Below are positions 45,483 to 54,880 of a DNA stretch of 64,000 nucleotides, one piece after another. Positions within the stretch are counted from its first letter, which is position 1. Each line of letters starts with the position of its first letter. Position numbers and translations under genes: made by a program. The notes below the pieces were generated by a model, which searched no databases, was not told the DNA's origin, and saw only the letters and a program-made list of their open reading frames with translations. Source of the DNA: Coraliomargarita algicola (lineage in GTDB: Bacteria; Verrucomicrobiota; Verrucomicrobiia; Opitutales; Coraliomargaritaceae); NCBI RefSeq assembly GCF_033878955.1, contig NZ_CP138858.1, positions 3,189,001 to 3,253,000 of the forward strand. Reading direction: 5' to 3'.

Positions 45483-45794
45483 ATGAGTGATGAATTACGT
45501 ATCGGCCTAACTACTTGTGATAATCAAGATGTCGCAGATCGAATTGCGACCGAGCTTGTTGAGCGCGGCTTAGCCGCATGTGTCAAAATCGATGCGAATG
45601 TACGCGCCATTTATAAATGGCAAGGCGAGCTGCAGGATCACTCCGAGATTCGCTTGATGGTCAAGTTTTCTTCACGTAATTCCGAGTCGATTGAAGCCTT
45701 TATCAAAGCCAATCATCCATATGAAGTTCCCGAGTGGATCGTTTTGCGACCCGAGCACGTGTGTAAGAAATACCTCGACTGGGTGACTGCTTAA
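45483..45794 (+). CDS. cutA: Divalent-cation tolerance protein CutA
   Basis: A 103-aa trimeric small protein: TTCDNQDVADRIATELVERGLAACVKI near the N-terminus, YKWQGELQDHSEIRLMVKF in the middle and HPYEVPEWI at the C-terminus are the CutA signature. Three bases after the FAD-linked oxidase stop, so co-transcribed. The family is linked to copper tolerance but its function is poorly defined. Confidence 0.95.
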   Translation: MSDELRIGLTTCDNQDVADRIATELVERGLAACVKIDANVRAIYKWQGELQDHSEIRLMVKFSSRNSESIEAFIKANHPYEVPEWIVLRPEHVCKKYLDWVTA

Positions 45795-45910
45795 CCTCGC
45801 CAACCGCTACGATTGGTTGAACTCACGGGCATTGGGGCTTGTCTGAGCTCTGTAGTCGTGTTGTCTCGGTTCCGCTGTGGCAGATCGGCGGGGCCTGTCA
45901 GTTTAGGCGA

Positions 45911-46741
45911 CTATGCCTCGTCCGTTTCGATCACCTCCGTGCCCGCTTGTGCGGTCGCGATCATCGCGGTGTTGAGCCGATTTTTTAGCACAAAGTAGGC
46001 GATCATCGCTGGAATGCCGATCACCAAACCGGTGGCCGTCGTGATCAGCGCCTCGCCAATATCACCGGCCAATAATTCCGGGCGGCCCATGCCACCGCGG
46101 CCGATCGTTTGGAACGCGCTGATCATTCCGCTCACTGTGCCCAGCAGGCCGATCATTGGCGCGACCGAAGCGACCACGTTTAAGTAAGTCACCCATTGAC
46201 TAACGGAATTCTCTTCCGCCTCCAGGTTTTCAATGAAGAGGTTTTCCGCCTTTTCACGGTTGCTGGCCAGTTTGGGCAGGGCGGGGGCCAGTGCTCGGCC
46301 CAGTAGTGTTTTGCCTTCTGTGAGCACGCTTTGCCCCTTTGCGTAGTCTTTGGCGGCTACCGCTGCGCAGGCTGTCTGAACTAGCTCGGGGGTGAAGAAT
46401 TTCTTGCGACTGGTTTCCTTCCACGAATAGAAAATCAAGAAAAACATGGCGAGTGAACATGCGCCGAGTGGATACATCGCCCAGCCGCCCTGTTGGATCA
46501 GTCCCCATAAGTTGAGGCTATCTTCGCTGGCGATTTCGCTGGCCGCTTCGCTGACTTCTTGTGCGCATAACAGGCTGGGGAGTAGTAGCAGGCTCAGCCC
46601 CAGTCCCAGCCCTCGTGGAGCGGATTGGGGACCCAGTTTGAAACGGCGGGCTGGCTGTAGATCGTCAGAGGAGTGGGACGGGTCAGTCAGTTGCGTGAGG
46701 CGCGAAGATTCTTTAAAGCGATTCGGGCGTGTCTTCTTCAT
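45911..46741 (-). CDS. MotA/TolQ/ExbB proton channel family protein
   Basis: A 276-aa protein with a positively charged N-terminus, a hydrophobic segment resembling a signal sequence (LGLGLSLLLLPSLLCAQ), and three membrane helices: MYPLGACSLAMFFLIFYSW, LNVVASVAPMIGLLGTVSGMI and ITTATGLVIGIPAMIAYFVL. The GLLGTVSGM stretch is the ExbB/TolQ pore motif. It usually pairs with ExbD/TolR; none is visible after it, as cutA lies convergent 116 bases away. Overlaps the preceding gene by 29 bases. Powers envelope processes with proton flow. Confidence 0.93.
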   Translation of the reverse strand: MKKTRPNRFKESSRLTQLTDPSHSSDDLQPARRFKLGPQSAPRGLGLGLSLLLLPSLLCAQEVSEAASEIASEDSLNLWGLIQQGGWAMYPLGACSLAMFFLIFYSWKETSRKKFFTPELVQTACAAVAAKDYAKGQSVLTEGKTLLGRALAPALPKLASNREKAENLFIENLEAEENSVSQWVTYLNVVASVAPMIGLLGTVSGMISAFQTIGRGGMGRPELLAGDIGEALITTATGLVIGIPAMIAYFVLKNRLNTAMIATAQAGTEVIETDEA

Positions 46742-47672
46742 GGTCTTTAATGTATTCGGTAATCTCTTTTAGAGTGGCTTGTAGACTGCGGTCCTTGCGT
46801 GGCCATTGGAATCCGCGGGTTTGCATTTCTTGGTAAAGAGTGGCGGCGTAAGGGCGTTCGCGCAATCCTAGAGCGGCACTCACTGCGACGGCATAGCACT
46901 CGGCTAATTTATCGGTAGGGATCGGCGATGCAAATACGATCGGGCGCAGCGCCAGATCCAGTGCTTCCTCGTAGGCTTCATCCCGAAGCCGTGCGGCCCC
47001 AAGCACGTAGTAGCCCAATGCTGATTCGCCGAAAGGCTTACGCTCGGCGACCCAAGCCTCGGCGAGTGGCACTGCGTCGTCGTAGAGCTCTAGTGTTTGG
47101 TAGCTTTCCAATGTTGAGTCGTCCAGGGCGCGGAGCGCTTCCGGATTCTCGATCTGCGGGCGTAGTGTTTGAATGATTGCAATCGCGCGAGCTGGTTTGG
47201 GGGAGTCCAATACCAAGTCGACGTAGTAAGTGAAAAAGTGTGATTCGCTGGCAGGTAGCAGCGGGAGTAGTGGACCACGTTGTGCATACAGCATCGACAT
47301 TAGCTCCAGTGCGTCTTCGGTATTGCCGGCTTGCATCCATTCTGCTGCAACAGATTTATAGCTTTCGCCGGGCACGGAGATCTCACGAATTTCGTCTGTT
47401 TGAAAGGTGAAGATGATTTCGCCTGCGCCTTCCGCTGAGGCGATTTGTATTTGATCTTTGGATACCTTGAACGGGTTGCCCGATACAGTGTTACGATTCT
47501 TTAACCTCAGCGTGATCGGTTCGGACAGTTCTGCTTTGATGGCAGCTAGTTCGTCCGCTGGGATCGCGTAGCCGGTCATTGGCAACAAGCTGGCCATCAT
47601 TAATTTGATTGCGGCATAAAAGCTTGGAGTCCCGCCTTTAGGCGGCTGCGTATGATATATGATTCGCTTCAC
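46713..47672 (-). CDS. Hypothetical periplasmic protein of the ExbB-TPR operon
   Basis: A 319-aa protein with a hydrophobic leader (IKLMMASLLPMTGYAIPA, likely signal peptide), a small beta segment (EPITLRLKNRNTVSGNPFKVSKDQIQIASAEG), then helical TPR-like repeats (WMQAGNTEDALELMSMLYAQ, AIAIIQTLRPQIENPEALRAL). I do not know a name for it. It is sandwiched between the large TPR gene (4-base overlap) and the exbB-like gene (29-base overlap), pointing to a common envelope complex. Confidence 0.8.
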   Translation of the reverse strand: MKRIIYHTQPPKGGTPSFYAAIKLMMASLLPMTGYAIPADELAAIKAELSEPITLRLKNRNTVSGNPFKVSKDQIQIASAEGAGEIIFTFQTDEIREISVPGESYKSVAAEWMQAGNTEDALELMSMLYAQRGPLLPLLPASESHFFTYYVDLVLDSPKPARAIAIIQTLRPQIENPEALRALDDSTLESYQTLELYDDAVPLAEAWVAERKPFGESALGYYVLGAARLRDEAYEEALDLALRPIVFASPIPTDKLAECYAVAVSAALGLRERPYAATLYQEMQTRGFQWPRKDRSLQATLKEITEYIKDHEEDTPESL

Positions 47673-50512
47673 AACTTCACCTCCTGTTCCATTGCGGCCT
47701 TCTGCTCGACCAGCGCGTTGCGTGCGCGTGCGGCTTCTTCGAGGCGCGGCAACTCCGCTTCGGCTTGGGCATATTGTGGAAATACTTTTAAGCGATCATC
47801 GCGCAATAACTCGGCGAGAGTGTTGCGCGCAGCCACCGGATCGTCAATTTCTTCGAAGAGTTGTGCACTCTCCCAATAGGCCTCGACTACGATTTCCGGG
47901 TAAGCTCTGTAGAGCGTGTAGATGCGCTGCCAGTAGGGGATGGCACGTTTTGCATTGTCCTGCTCTGTTTCGATGCGCGCCAGTCCCGCGAGGGCTCGGG
48001 CATGTGGGCGCCCGCGCATTTCTTTGAGTTGCAAAATTTCGTTCAGTGCCTCGCGGGCAGCCGCATACACGCCTTGTCGTATCAAGATGTCCGCGGCTAG
48101 CAAGCGTGCGTCGGCGGCGAGTGGATGGGTGGGCGTCTCTTCCAAGAAACGGATTAGCCAGCGACGCGCTTCGTCGAGGCGTTGGTTTTTGGCCGCGAGT
48201 TTGGCTTTGCCGTAGAAGGCGGCGGCGCGTTCGAAACGTTTGGGAAACTCGTTTAAAATTTGTTCAAAGTAATCGTCGGACGATTCGTAGCCGCGCTCCA
48301 CGAGCACGATGCCGACTTCCGCCAGACTTTCGGGGTCTTGTTGCTCAATGGGCACCAAGCGGTGGATCGAGAGTAGAGTGGCATCGGCTGTTGCGTCGTC
48401 GATCATACGGCGTTGCCGATGTGCCGTGAATAGTGTGAGGCGGGCAAACCATGTGAGTTGATTGTCCTTTAGACTTTGTTCGCCGGTTTCTTGCAGCCAA
48501 GTTTCGAAGCTGACATCGGCATCGTTTTGAGCGCGCTTAAAGAGGTCTGCGTAGGCGGATAGAATGGAGCTCACGGCGCGTGCTTGGGGATCGTTGCCGA
48601 AGCGAGCGAGTGCTTCTTCGTAGAGAGGAAACGCTTCTGCGGCGCGGTCTTCTTGTTGTAAGGACCAACCGATCCAATAGAGCGCTTCACTTACGCGCGG
48701 ACGTTCGTTGGCGTCGGGGCGGTCTACATAGCTCTGCAAGTGGGTGCGCATGAGATCATAGCGCTCCAGAGCTTTATAGATTTTTGATGCCTGAAATACG
48801 GCATAGTCGTAGATGCGCGGCTCATCGGAGGGCACTTGGCGGAAGGCGACGGCCGCTTGGGCCAGTTCGCCCAGACCCATGTAAATGTCGCCCTTCAGGG
48901 CTAGGGTTTCGCCATAGCGCGTGTGATCGGAGAAGTTTTTGATCACGTAATCGATCGTTTTTAGGGCGTTTTCGTAATCGCGCTGGGCGTAGTAAAGATT
49001 GGCGATCCGGTAGTTGATTTCCGGATACATCGGGTGCTTTTGACTGCGCTTTTTCAGGTCCAGCAGTCGCTTGAGGCTTTCGTCATAATTGCGCTCGAAA
49101 AAGTAAGTCAGGCCAGCCCAGAGTTCTAACTGGGTGGCTAGTTCGCTCTTCGGATATTGGCTGAGTGCAGTTTCGAAATTCTCGCGGGCCTTGGCCTGTT
49201 GCTCCAGCACACTGTAGTTATAGCCACGGGTGAAATACCAGCGCGGTGCTTGTTTATCTTGTGGGAAGTTCGCGATCAAACTGTCCAGCACCTCGATGGC
49301 ATCGTAAAATTTGCCTTCGCCCTGGTAGGCGCGGGCGATTAGGAAGAGCGCATTGTTGGCCAGGGGGTGTTTCGGGTGTAGGCTCAGGAACTGTTCCGCC
49401 GTGCTGCGTGCGGCTTCCCATTGCTCCGCTTCGTTGAGAGCGATTATCCAGCGATAGTGAGCTTCTGCGCGAATGTCGTTCGTATAGCTCGTATCCAGTG
49501 CAATGGTGCGGAACAGGATGGCCGCTTCGCGGTAGCGGCTGGCGAGTAGATAAGCCTGGCCCGAGCGTAGGAATAGCCCCGGCGTGTAGTCGTCCATATT
49601 TTCCAGGCGATCCAATTGACGCTCTAAGCGAGCAATGACTTGTGCGGAGTGATTTTTCCAGATGCTTGAAGCGAAGGCCGCTTGTTGACTGAAATTTTGA
49701 CGGGTGCTGGCCAAGCGTTCGCGTTGTTTTTCGATCAGCACATCGCGAGGCAGGGTGAGGCGGTAAGCGCGGATGGCCTCCAGGAAGAGGCCGTCGGCGA
49801 GTAGCACATCGCCCGCGTCCAGAGCGGCGAAGCTCAGGACTGCGATATCCGGCATGGCGGCTACGTTCCAGTCGGTGCCGAAGAGGATTTTTAAACTGCG
49901 TTTCGAGTCTTGCGACTCGCTGGCGATCTGTAGTGCCCGCAGGCGCGCTTGCATCCTGAGTGCTGCGGGTGCCTGGGATTCGTAAAAGAGGTCTAATTGT
50001 TCGTTGGCGCGCTCCAGTTCTCCGATTTCGTAGAGTAGGTCTGCTTCTTGTAGTTTCGCGAGTGCCGCTTCGTTGGAGTCGGGGAAATTCTGCTGAAAGC
50101 TGCGGAAGGCCTCCGCTGCCGCGGCCAGCGCGTCGACCTGTGAGAGCGCGATGGCGTAGTTATAGATGGCAAAGGCCCGCACGCCGTCACGAGGGGCATG
50201 TGTGCGCAGTAATTCGTCGAAAAATACCAATGCACCTGTGGGGCGATCTGCCATCAAAGCTGCATAAGCTCGAACGGGCAGCACGGAGCTTTGAAAGTGC
50301 GGATCTAAAAATTCTGGTTCTTGCCCGTAGTCCAATTCAATGCTCTCGAATGTCCAGTAAGCCTGTGCATAGTCGCCCTCGCCGAAGGCTGCGACCGCCG
50401 CATCGACTTGTTCCTGCAAAGTCTGGGCCGACAGCAAGGAAAATGCACAGCTCGACAGAGCAGCCAGAGAGGCTGTTAAGAGAAGTTTTTTCCTCGACCA
50501 GAGTAGCGGCAT
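47669..50512 (-). CDS. Large periplasmic tetratricopeptide repeat protein
   Basis: A 947-aa protein from ATG 50512 (MPLLWSRKKLLLTASLAALSSC...), which starts with a signal peptide. The open frame to 50704 runs through tRNA-Pro and is rejected. Residues from about 40 to 930 are consecutive TPR helices, e.g. AVAAFGEGDYAQAYWTFESI, YLLASRYREAAILFRTIAL, YNYSVLEQQAKARENFETAL and RDYENALKTIDYVI. It resembles YbgF/BamD-like or gliding-associated TPR proteins. First gene of the operon with a second TPR-like protein and an ExbB homolog, so probably part of an energised envelope complex. Confidence 0.9.
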   Translation of the reverse strand: MPLLWSRKKLLLTASLAALSSCAFSLLSAQTLQEQVDAAVAAFGEGDYAQAYWTFESIELDYGQEPEFLDPHFQSSVLPVRAYAALMADRPTGALVFFDELLRTHAPRDGVRAFAIYNYAIALSQVDALAAAAEAFRSFQQNFPDSNEAALAKLQEADLLYEIGELERANEQLDLFYESQAPAALRMQARLRALQIASESQDSKRSLKILFGTDWNVAAMPDIAVLSFAALDAGDVLLADGLFLEAIRAYRLTLPRDVLIEKQRERLASTRQNFSQQAAFASSIWKNHSAQVIARLERQLDRLENMDDYTPGLFLRSGQAYLLASRYREAAILFRTIALDTSYTNDIRAEAHYRWIIALNEAEQWEAARSTAEQFLSLHPKHPLANNALFLIARAYQGEGKFYDAIEVLDSLIANFPQDKQAPRWYFTRGYNYSVLEQQAKARENFETALSQYPKSELATQLELWAGLTYFFERNYDESLKRLLDLKKRSQKHPMYPEINYRIANLYYAQRDYENALKTIDYVIKNFSDHTRYGETLALKGDIYMGLGELAQAAVAFRQVPSDEPRIYDYAVFQASKIYKALERYDLMRTHLQSYVDRPDANERPRVSEALYWIGWSLQQEDRAAEAFPLYEEALARFGNDPQARAVSSILSAYADLFKRAQNDADVSFETWLQETGEQSLKDNQLTWFARLTLFTAHRQRRMIDDATADATLLSIHRLVPIEQQDPESLAEVGIVLVERGYESSDDYFEQILNEFPKRFERAAAFYGKAKLAAKNQRLDEARRWLIRFLEETPTHPLAADARLLAADILIRQGVYAAAREALNEILQLKEMRGRPHARALAGLARIETEQDNAKRAIPYWQRIYTLYRAYPEIVVEAYWESAQLFEEIDDPVAARNTLAELLRDDRLKVFPQYAQAEAELPRLEEAARARNALVEQKAAMEQEVKL

Positions 50513-50625
50513 AGCAAGTAAAGAAAGGCTGTCGACCCGTGAAAGAAGGGCGAACATTATTTCTGTGAAAATGTTAGTTGACAGACGGAAAAAATATGAT
50601 GCACTTCGCCACTTCTTTGGAGAAA

Positions 50626-50703
<78 letters not shown>

Positions 50704-50712
50704 AAGATAATT

Positions 50713-50752
50713 GCCGCTAAGGCCCTTTAAAACGGGGCTTAGCGGCTTTTTT
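50713..50752 (+). terminator. Rho-independent terminator after tRNA-Pro
   Basis: GCCGCTAAGGCCC and GGGGCTTAGCGGC pair with one mismatch around a 8-nt loop, followed by TTTTTT. Confidence 0.85.
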
Positions 50753-51146
50753 GTGTCTTGGCATCAGTTCGCGGGATATTGCGATGGTTCGCAAAAGTTC
50801 GCGTTTTAGGTGCAAAATTGGCAACTGTTTTGGCAACTGCTTTGGTTGCGACTGTCCGCATCGGACCATTTTGATGTGACGGTGAATGACTTTGAGTCGC
50901 TGGTATGTTCCCGGGTGTATAATACTCTTAGCCTATGCCTGACTTGACATTCAGCTGAAGTTTCTTCTTTTATTTTCTTACGAGGGGAGAAATTCCTCTC
51001 TGGTCTACGTGTAGATCACAGACGTCATCGGAGACATTTAGGTTTAATTATCTATTGTTCCCACTTTTGACGAGATGCGGAGAATTAGAGCTCCGCAATG
51101 AGATAGAATAGGGCAGTGCCCCTATCTCACCAAAGATCAAAATTAC
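50753..51146. other. Gene-free leader of the rolling-circle element with several palindromes; candidate replication origin
   Basis: No credible gene. Palindromes include GAGGGGAGAAATTCCTCTC (near 50982-51000) and TCTACGTGTAGA (near 51004-51015). Two adjacent hairpins lie at 51076-51097 (TGCGGAG/CTCCGCA) and 51099-51129 (TGAGATAG/CTATCTCA enclosing GGGC/GCCC). Their position directly upstream of the Rep operon fits a double-strand origin or operator; this is inference. Confidence 0.55.
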
Positions 51147-51734
51147 ATGTCAAAGAATAATACCGACGACCTACGGGCACGTCGAAATGGTAATTCCCCA
51201 GTTGAAGGCGAGGATCTTCTAGTAACGCGGGAATTGTTATCGCAGGCCACAGAGCCTCCAATCAAAAAGACCACCTTCCACAAGCTAGTTAGAAAAGGGG
51301 TGATCGTCCAGTGCGCTCATATTAAGGGGCGCTATTATATGAATAAGTCTAGGGCGCGGATGAAATTGCCGCCCTTGGATGTTAGCCGTGTACGTGCTGA
51401 AATGCAGGCCTTGGCTGGTGCCAATCGCAACCGGGAACTACTGTTTGCCGCGATGGCAGTATTGGTAGAGGAAGCAGTTGTTGTTTTCTCTGGAGAGGCT
51501 AAGCCTGAGAATGTGACGCCCCAGGAAGCGCAATATGTCGCTGACTTGGTCGTCCTGCATGGCCGTAAATTGGATGGGAGTGGGGCTCCTATCCCGGATC
51601 GGTTTGTGGTGGATTCTGAATTTTCAGAGATCACCAAGATCGAGGACCCCATACAAAGGGTTGCATACGTTCGAGGAGTCTTGGACGGGGATGACTCCTT
51701 GTCAAAAGGTATCACTAACTGCATCAATAGATGA
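51147..51734 (+). CDS. Putative DNA-binding protein, first gene of the Rep operon
   Basis: A 195-aa protein. The middle TEPPIKKTTFHKLVRKGVIVQCAHIKGRYYMNKSRA looks like a winged-helix/excisionase-type DNA-binding element (key pieces KTTFHKLVRKGVI and GRYYMNKS). The C-terminal half is helical and unassigned. Its stop overlaps the Rep start (ATGA), implying coupled translation and a role in replication or its control. No family named. Confidence 0.7.
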   Translation: MSKNNTDDLRARRNGNSPVEGEDLLVTRELLSQATEPPIKKTTFHKLVRKGVIVQCAHIKGRYYMNKSRARMKLPPLDVSRVRAEMQALAGANRNRELLFAAMAVLVEEAVVVFSGEAKPENVTPQEAQYVADLVVLHGRKLDGSGAPIPDRFVVDSEFSEITKIEDPIQRVAYVRGVLDGDDSLSKGITNCINR

Positions 51735-52591
51735 ACAGAAAATCATTATTTAGATACGAGGCCTGCTTGAAATATTTGCAGCAGTATCCTCTAGGAAGCT
51801 TGTTCTTCCTAACTTTGACTACGCCGAACAAGGATTCTGCTCAATCGAAGCTTAAACTAAAAATGCCCTCATTGATTACCAATCTACTGGGCCGGAAAAA
51901 TATCCTGTATGTGAAGGTTGTCGAAGCTGACCAGAGAGGTCGAGTTCACTGGCACTTCATTCTAGTGCTTCCATGGGATGCTGGGCCAGAAATTGTCGCC
52001 CGCCATCTCATAGAAACAGAGGCTAACCAATGGACAATAGAGCGTAAGCATTATACGGGTCGAATTCGTGACCTGTCTAATGAATATCGGAAGAGTATGA
52101 AGAAATATGGAGTGGGGCGATTCAATATGACCCCAGTTATTAACTTAAAGAAGTTAGCGAACTATATGACAAAATGTAAGTATGAAGCACCGGGATCACT
52201 TCCCGGTAATATGCGCCGCTGGTCTTGCTCGAAGCAGCTCAAGGTGATTCATGGGGATTTCGCATTTGTTTCCCAAAGGGCTCGGGCACAGCGCTTGCTG
52301 ACTGCCTTGGTCGCGTTTTCAAAAGGATGCCTAGACTTAGACGAGATACGATCTAGATACGGGCGTAGTTGGTGGTATTTTGAGATTAGACCAGAAACGG
52401 ATCTGATACTTGAGATGATCGCTGAAAAACGGCAGATGGATTTAATCTACTATCTGATTCCCGGGAGGCAGGCTAATCCTGAGGGAACAACTAATAGGAT
52501 GATTGTTCAGCTTCATCGGAGGGCTTTCAAAGATCTCCTTTGCTTGCTCGATACTGATCCCACTGCACAACAGCGGGGGTGTGTGGCATGA
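51731..52591 (+). CDS. Rolling-circle replication initiator (HUH endonuclease)
   Basis: A 286-aa Rep protein. All three RCR motifs are visible in order: motif 1 FFLTLTTPNKDS (about 25-36), motif 2 HUH at His74-Trp-His76 in RVHWHFILVL, and motif 3 with Tyr145 in LANYMTKCKYE (YxxK arrangement). It would nick the plus strand of a circular element and stay attached through Tyr145. The C-terminal region is unassigned. Overlaps the genes before and after by four bases. Typical of small plasmids and filamentous or tailless phages; here it is chromosomal next to tRNA-Pro. Confidence 0.87.
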   Translation: MNRKSLFRYEACLKYLQQYPLGSLFFLTLTTPNKDSAQSKLKLKMPSLITNLLGRKNILYVKVVEADQRGRVHWHFILVLPWDAGPEIVARHLIETEANQWTIERKHYTGRIRDLSNEYRKSMKKYGVGRFNMTPVINLKKLANYMTKCKYEAPGSLPGNMRRWSCSKQLKVIHGDFAFVSQRARAQRLLTALVAFSKGCLDLDEIRSRYGRSWWYFEIRPETDLILEMIAEKRQMDLIYYLIPGRQANPEGTTNRMIVQLHRRAFKDLLCLLDTDPTAQQRGCVA

Positions 52592-53373
52592 AAATCAATT
52601 GCCACACAAACCCCCGCCATTGTGCTCAACCAGAGAGTGACCATCTCCCCACCGGAATTCCTCAACTGGATGCCGCCATGGAAGGTGGGATCCCTCGGGG
52701 GCGCTTGACTGTCTTTGCTGCATACATGGGAGTTGGAAAAACGATGGCTCTTTGTAACTTCAGTGGCACGATGCTTACTGAAGGTCACCAAGGCGTGTTT
52801 ATGTCATATCGAAGTGGGAACCTCGTTTCGAGTTATCTATCGGCCTTTTTACCTAGCACTTCACACGGCGACCATGATCGTCGAGAATTAGATGCACAAG
52901 GTTGTAAGAAACTTTGTCATATTGATTGGTTGTATCGTCCTAAGAAGCTGCCTCTGCTAGAATCTCTTCGATACGAGATTGATCAGGTGGATTTAGACCA
53001 GGTGGATTTCCTTATGATTGATGAGATCAATGATGATGCTACTGAGGCGCGGCGCTGTGACTACATTGATAGAGAGGCCAAATACAGAGCTACGGCTGAA
53101 TTTCTCGATGCGTTCGCTCGTGAAACTGGAATTGCTGTTGTCGCTGCAATTTCATCTAACAAGTCAGCTCTCTTTCATAAGTATAATTGTCCTTATTACA
53201 CCTGTAGTTCAAAACAGTTCTCAAGGTCTGCGAAATACTTCATCGGCATGTCGTCTCTACGAGAAATAGACGAAGACAACTCTCCTGCTGGGTATCTGAA
53301 AAATCAGTTTCTGTCTGTTCACTACGGAGATACCTTGAAATTAAAGCAACACGTCCCAGTTGTTCGTTGGTGA
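52588..53373 (+). CDS. RecA/DnaB-like ATPase, element helicase
   Basis: A 261-aa protein from ATG 52588, overlapping the Rep stop as ATGA. TGIPQLDAAMEGGIPRGRLTVFAAYMGVGKT holds the Walker A (AAYMGVGKT) preceded by the arrangement seen in DnaB/KaiC-type ATPases, and VDFLMIDEIND is Walker B. Size corresponds to a lone RecA-like core without the DnaB N-terminal domain. It likely unwinds DNA after Rep nicking. A terminator hairpin follows. Confidence 0.8.
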   Translation: MKINCHTNPRHCAQPESDHLPTGIPQLDAAMEGGIPRGRLTVFAAYMGVGKTMALCNFSGTMLTEGHQGVFMSYRSGNLVSSYLSAFLPSTSHGDHDRRELDAQGCKKLCHIDWLYRPKKLPLLESLRYEIDQVDLDQVDFLMIDEINDDATEARRCDYIDREAKYRATAEFLDAFARETGIAVVAAISSNKSALFHKYNCPYYTCSSKQFSRSAKYFIGMSSLREIDEDNSPAGYLKNQFLSVHYGDTLKLKQHVPVVRW

Positions 53374-53459
53374 TGATAATCTAGTTAGAGGCATCCACCT
53401 CTGCAAGAGAGGCCTTATCTGCGCTATATATAAATGAACGGCGAAGGTTTCGCTATTCA

Positions 53460-53498
53460 ATCCCCCAGTTGGTCATCCGCACCACTGGGGGATTTTTT
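53460..53498 (+). terminator. Rho-independent terminator or attenuator inside the element
   Basis: ATCCCCCAGT (53460-53469) and ACTGGGGGAT (53484-53493) pair perfectly, followed by a T-run. It separates the replication genes from the second coupled gene block. Confidence 0.85.
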
Positions 53499-53525
53499 GT
53501 ATGCGGTCACCAAGAAAGGATAGCG

Positions 53526-54038
53526 ATGGCTATTACATTAGAGGCAAATTATGCTAAAAAAATTGGACTCCCCAATTACTCCAGTCACCAATACAGTGTG
53601 ACTGTCAGGACTGAGGTCTCAGACCTCTCACAAGTTGAGTCCGCAAGTGCTCAGCTTTATCAGCAACTACAGGAAGCAGTGGATCGCGATATTCAGAACA
53701 CAGGCTTCCTTCCGGGAGATGAAGGGCAAGCACGTCAGGTGGTGCCGTTCAATCGAGGTGGTGCAAGTGCGCTATCAACACCCCGTAATCATGCCGCCCC
53801 TACATCGAGCTGGAACTGCTCGGAAAAACAGCAGGGCTTGATCGAAAAGTTGATGAAGGAAAACGACATCGCCTTCGAGTCGGTCGACGAGTTAGCGCAT
53901 CATCGTTTCAATTGCGGACTCAAGCAGCTCAATAAGATGTCTGCTTCAGGCCTTATCGACGAATTGTTCGACACCTACCGCAAGCAACCGAAAGGGCGTA
54001 GCTCTGCTCCCGGTGGGTATCAAGGAGGTCGGCGATGA
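53526..54038 (+). CDS. Hypothetical element protein, possibly DNA-metabolism related
   Basis: A 170-aa protein from ATG 53526 with an AGAAAGGA Shine-Dalgarno nearby. N-terminal beta-rich half (GLPNYSSHQYSVTVRTEVSDL) and a C-terminal helical motif KQQGLIEKLMKENDIAFESVDELAHH, ending in SASGLIDELFDTYRK, that resembles C-termini of phage and plasmid proteins acting on DNA. I cannot name it. Its stop overlaps the next start (ATGA). Confidence 0.7.
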   Translation: MAITLEANYAKKIGLPNYSSHQYSVTVRTEVSDLSQVESASAQLYQQLQEAVDRDIQNTGFLPGDEGQARQVVPFNRGGASALSTPRNHAAPTSSWNCSEKQQGLIEKLMKENDIAFESVDELAHHRFNCGLKQLNKMSASGLIDELFDTYRKQPKGRSSAPGGYQGGRR

Positions 54039-54880
54039 TCCAGCCACTCAACCCGAAACCAAATGGGCAGTGTAAAGTCGTGGCGCTGCCAATGCAGAGT
54101 TCCGATGGTGCACTGCATCATATCTCGGCGTCTTCGCTGAAATTGTATTTGGGCTGTTCGCTCAAATACTACTTCAAGAAAATCCTGAAGCTAGAAGAAC
54201 CTACGAGTCCAGCATTCCAGTTGGGCAAGGCGGTGCATGCTGGGCTACAAGCCTTCCATCTAGGGAGATGGCACGGGAAGTCGCACGACGAGCAAACCGT
54301 CCTTAAGGCTTATCACAGAGCCTTCTTGGAGCAGGAAGCTACGGACCCGGTTCAATACAAGAGCGGTGAACGGGAGAAGTTCCTTGAGAAAGGGGAATTG
54401 ATCCTGAAAGCCTACTTGGATTCAGACCATGCGAAGATGGAAGATATCCCGCTGGGCGTCGAGGTGAAGCTGGAGGAGGAGTTCGCAGAGCTTCCGTCTC
54501 CATTGCTTGGTTACGTGGATCTTGTTCGCCCTGGAAACATCCCGGTGGATTTTAAGACCTACGCCGCCACTCCGAATGTGGAACTAGAAGCCTTCCAACA
54601 CGAGCTTCAGTTGACAGCTTACCAGCTGTTGATTGAGGAAGCAACGGGGGAGGCGGTCGAAGGTCGTGAGTTGGTCTTCCTAGTGAAGACTGCTAAGCCT
54701 AAGATCATTGTTCATCGAATCCCCCCAGCGACCGAAGCTGCTAAGGCTCGGTTCTGGTTGGTCGCTCAAGCAGCGATCGATGGGATCTATCATGAACGTT
54801 TCTATCCTCAGCCGGGGATGGCGTGCTCTTGGTGCTCCTTTCGTCAGGAGTGCAAAGCATGGACTGGAGGTGTGTCGTGA
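54035..54880 (+). CDS. PD-(D/E)XK nuclease family protein (RecB/Cas4-like)
   Basis: A 281-aa protein from ATG 54035 with AAGGAGG six bases upstream. SSLKLYLGCSLKYYF at the N-terminus and the core GYVDLVRPGNIPVDFKTY give the D...DxK catalytic pattern, then HELQLTAYQLLIEEATG with the QxxxY motif; the C-terminus CSWCSFRQEC has the Cys cluster of Cas4-like, Fe-S-binding nucleases. It probably processes DNA ends during element replication or recombination. Stop overlaps the next GTG start. Confidence 0.9.
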   Translation: MIQPLNPKPNGQCKVVALPMQSSDGALHHISASSLKLYLGCSLKYYFKKILKLEEPTSPAFQLGKAVHAGLQAFHLGRWHGKSHDEQTVLKAYHRAFLEQEATDPVQYKSGEREKFLEKGELILKAYLDSDHAKMEDIPLGVEVKLEEEFAELPSPLLGYVDLVRPGNIPVDFKTYAATPNVELEAFQHELQLTAYQLLIEEATGEAVEGRELVFLVKTAKPKIIVHRIPPATEAAKARFWLVAQAAIDGIYHERFYPQPGMACSWCSFRQECKAWTGGVS

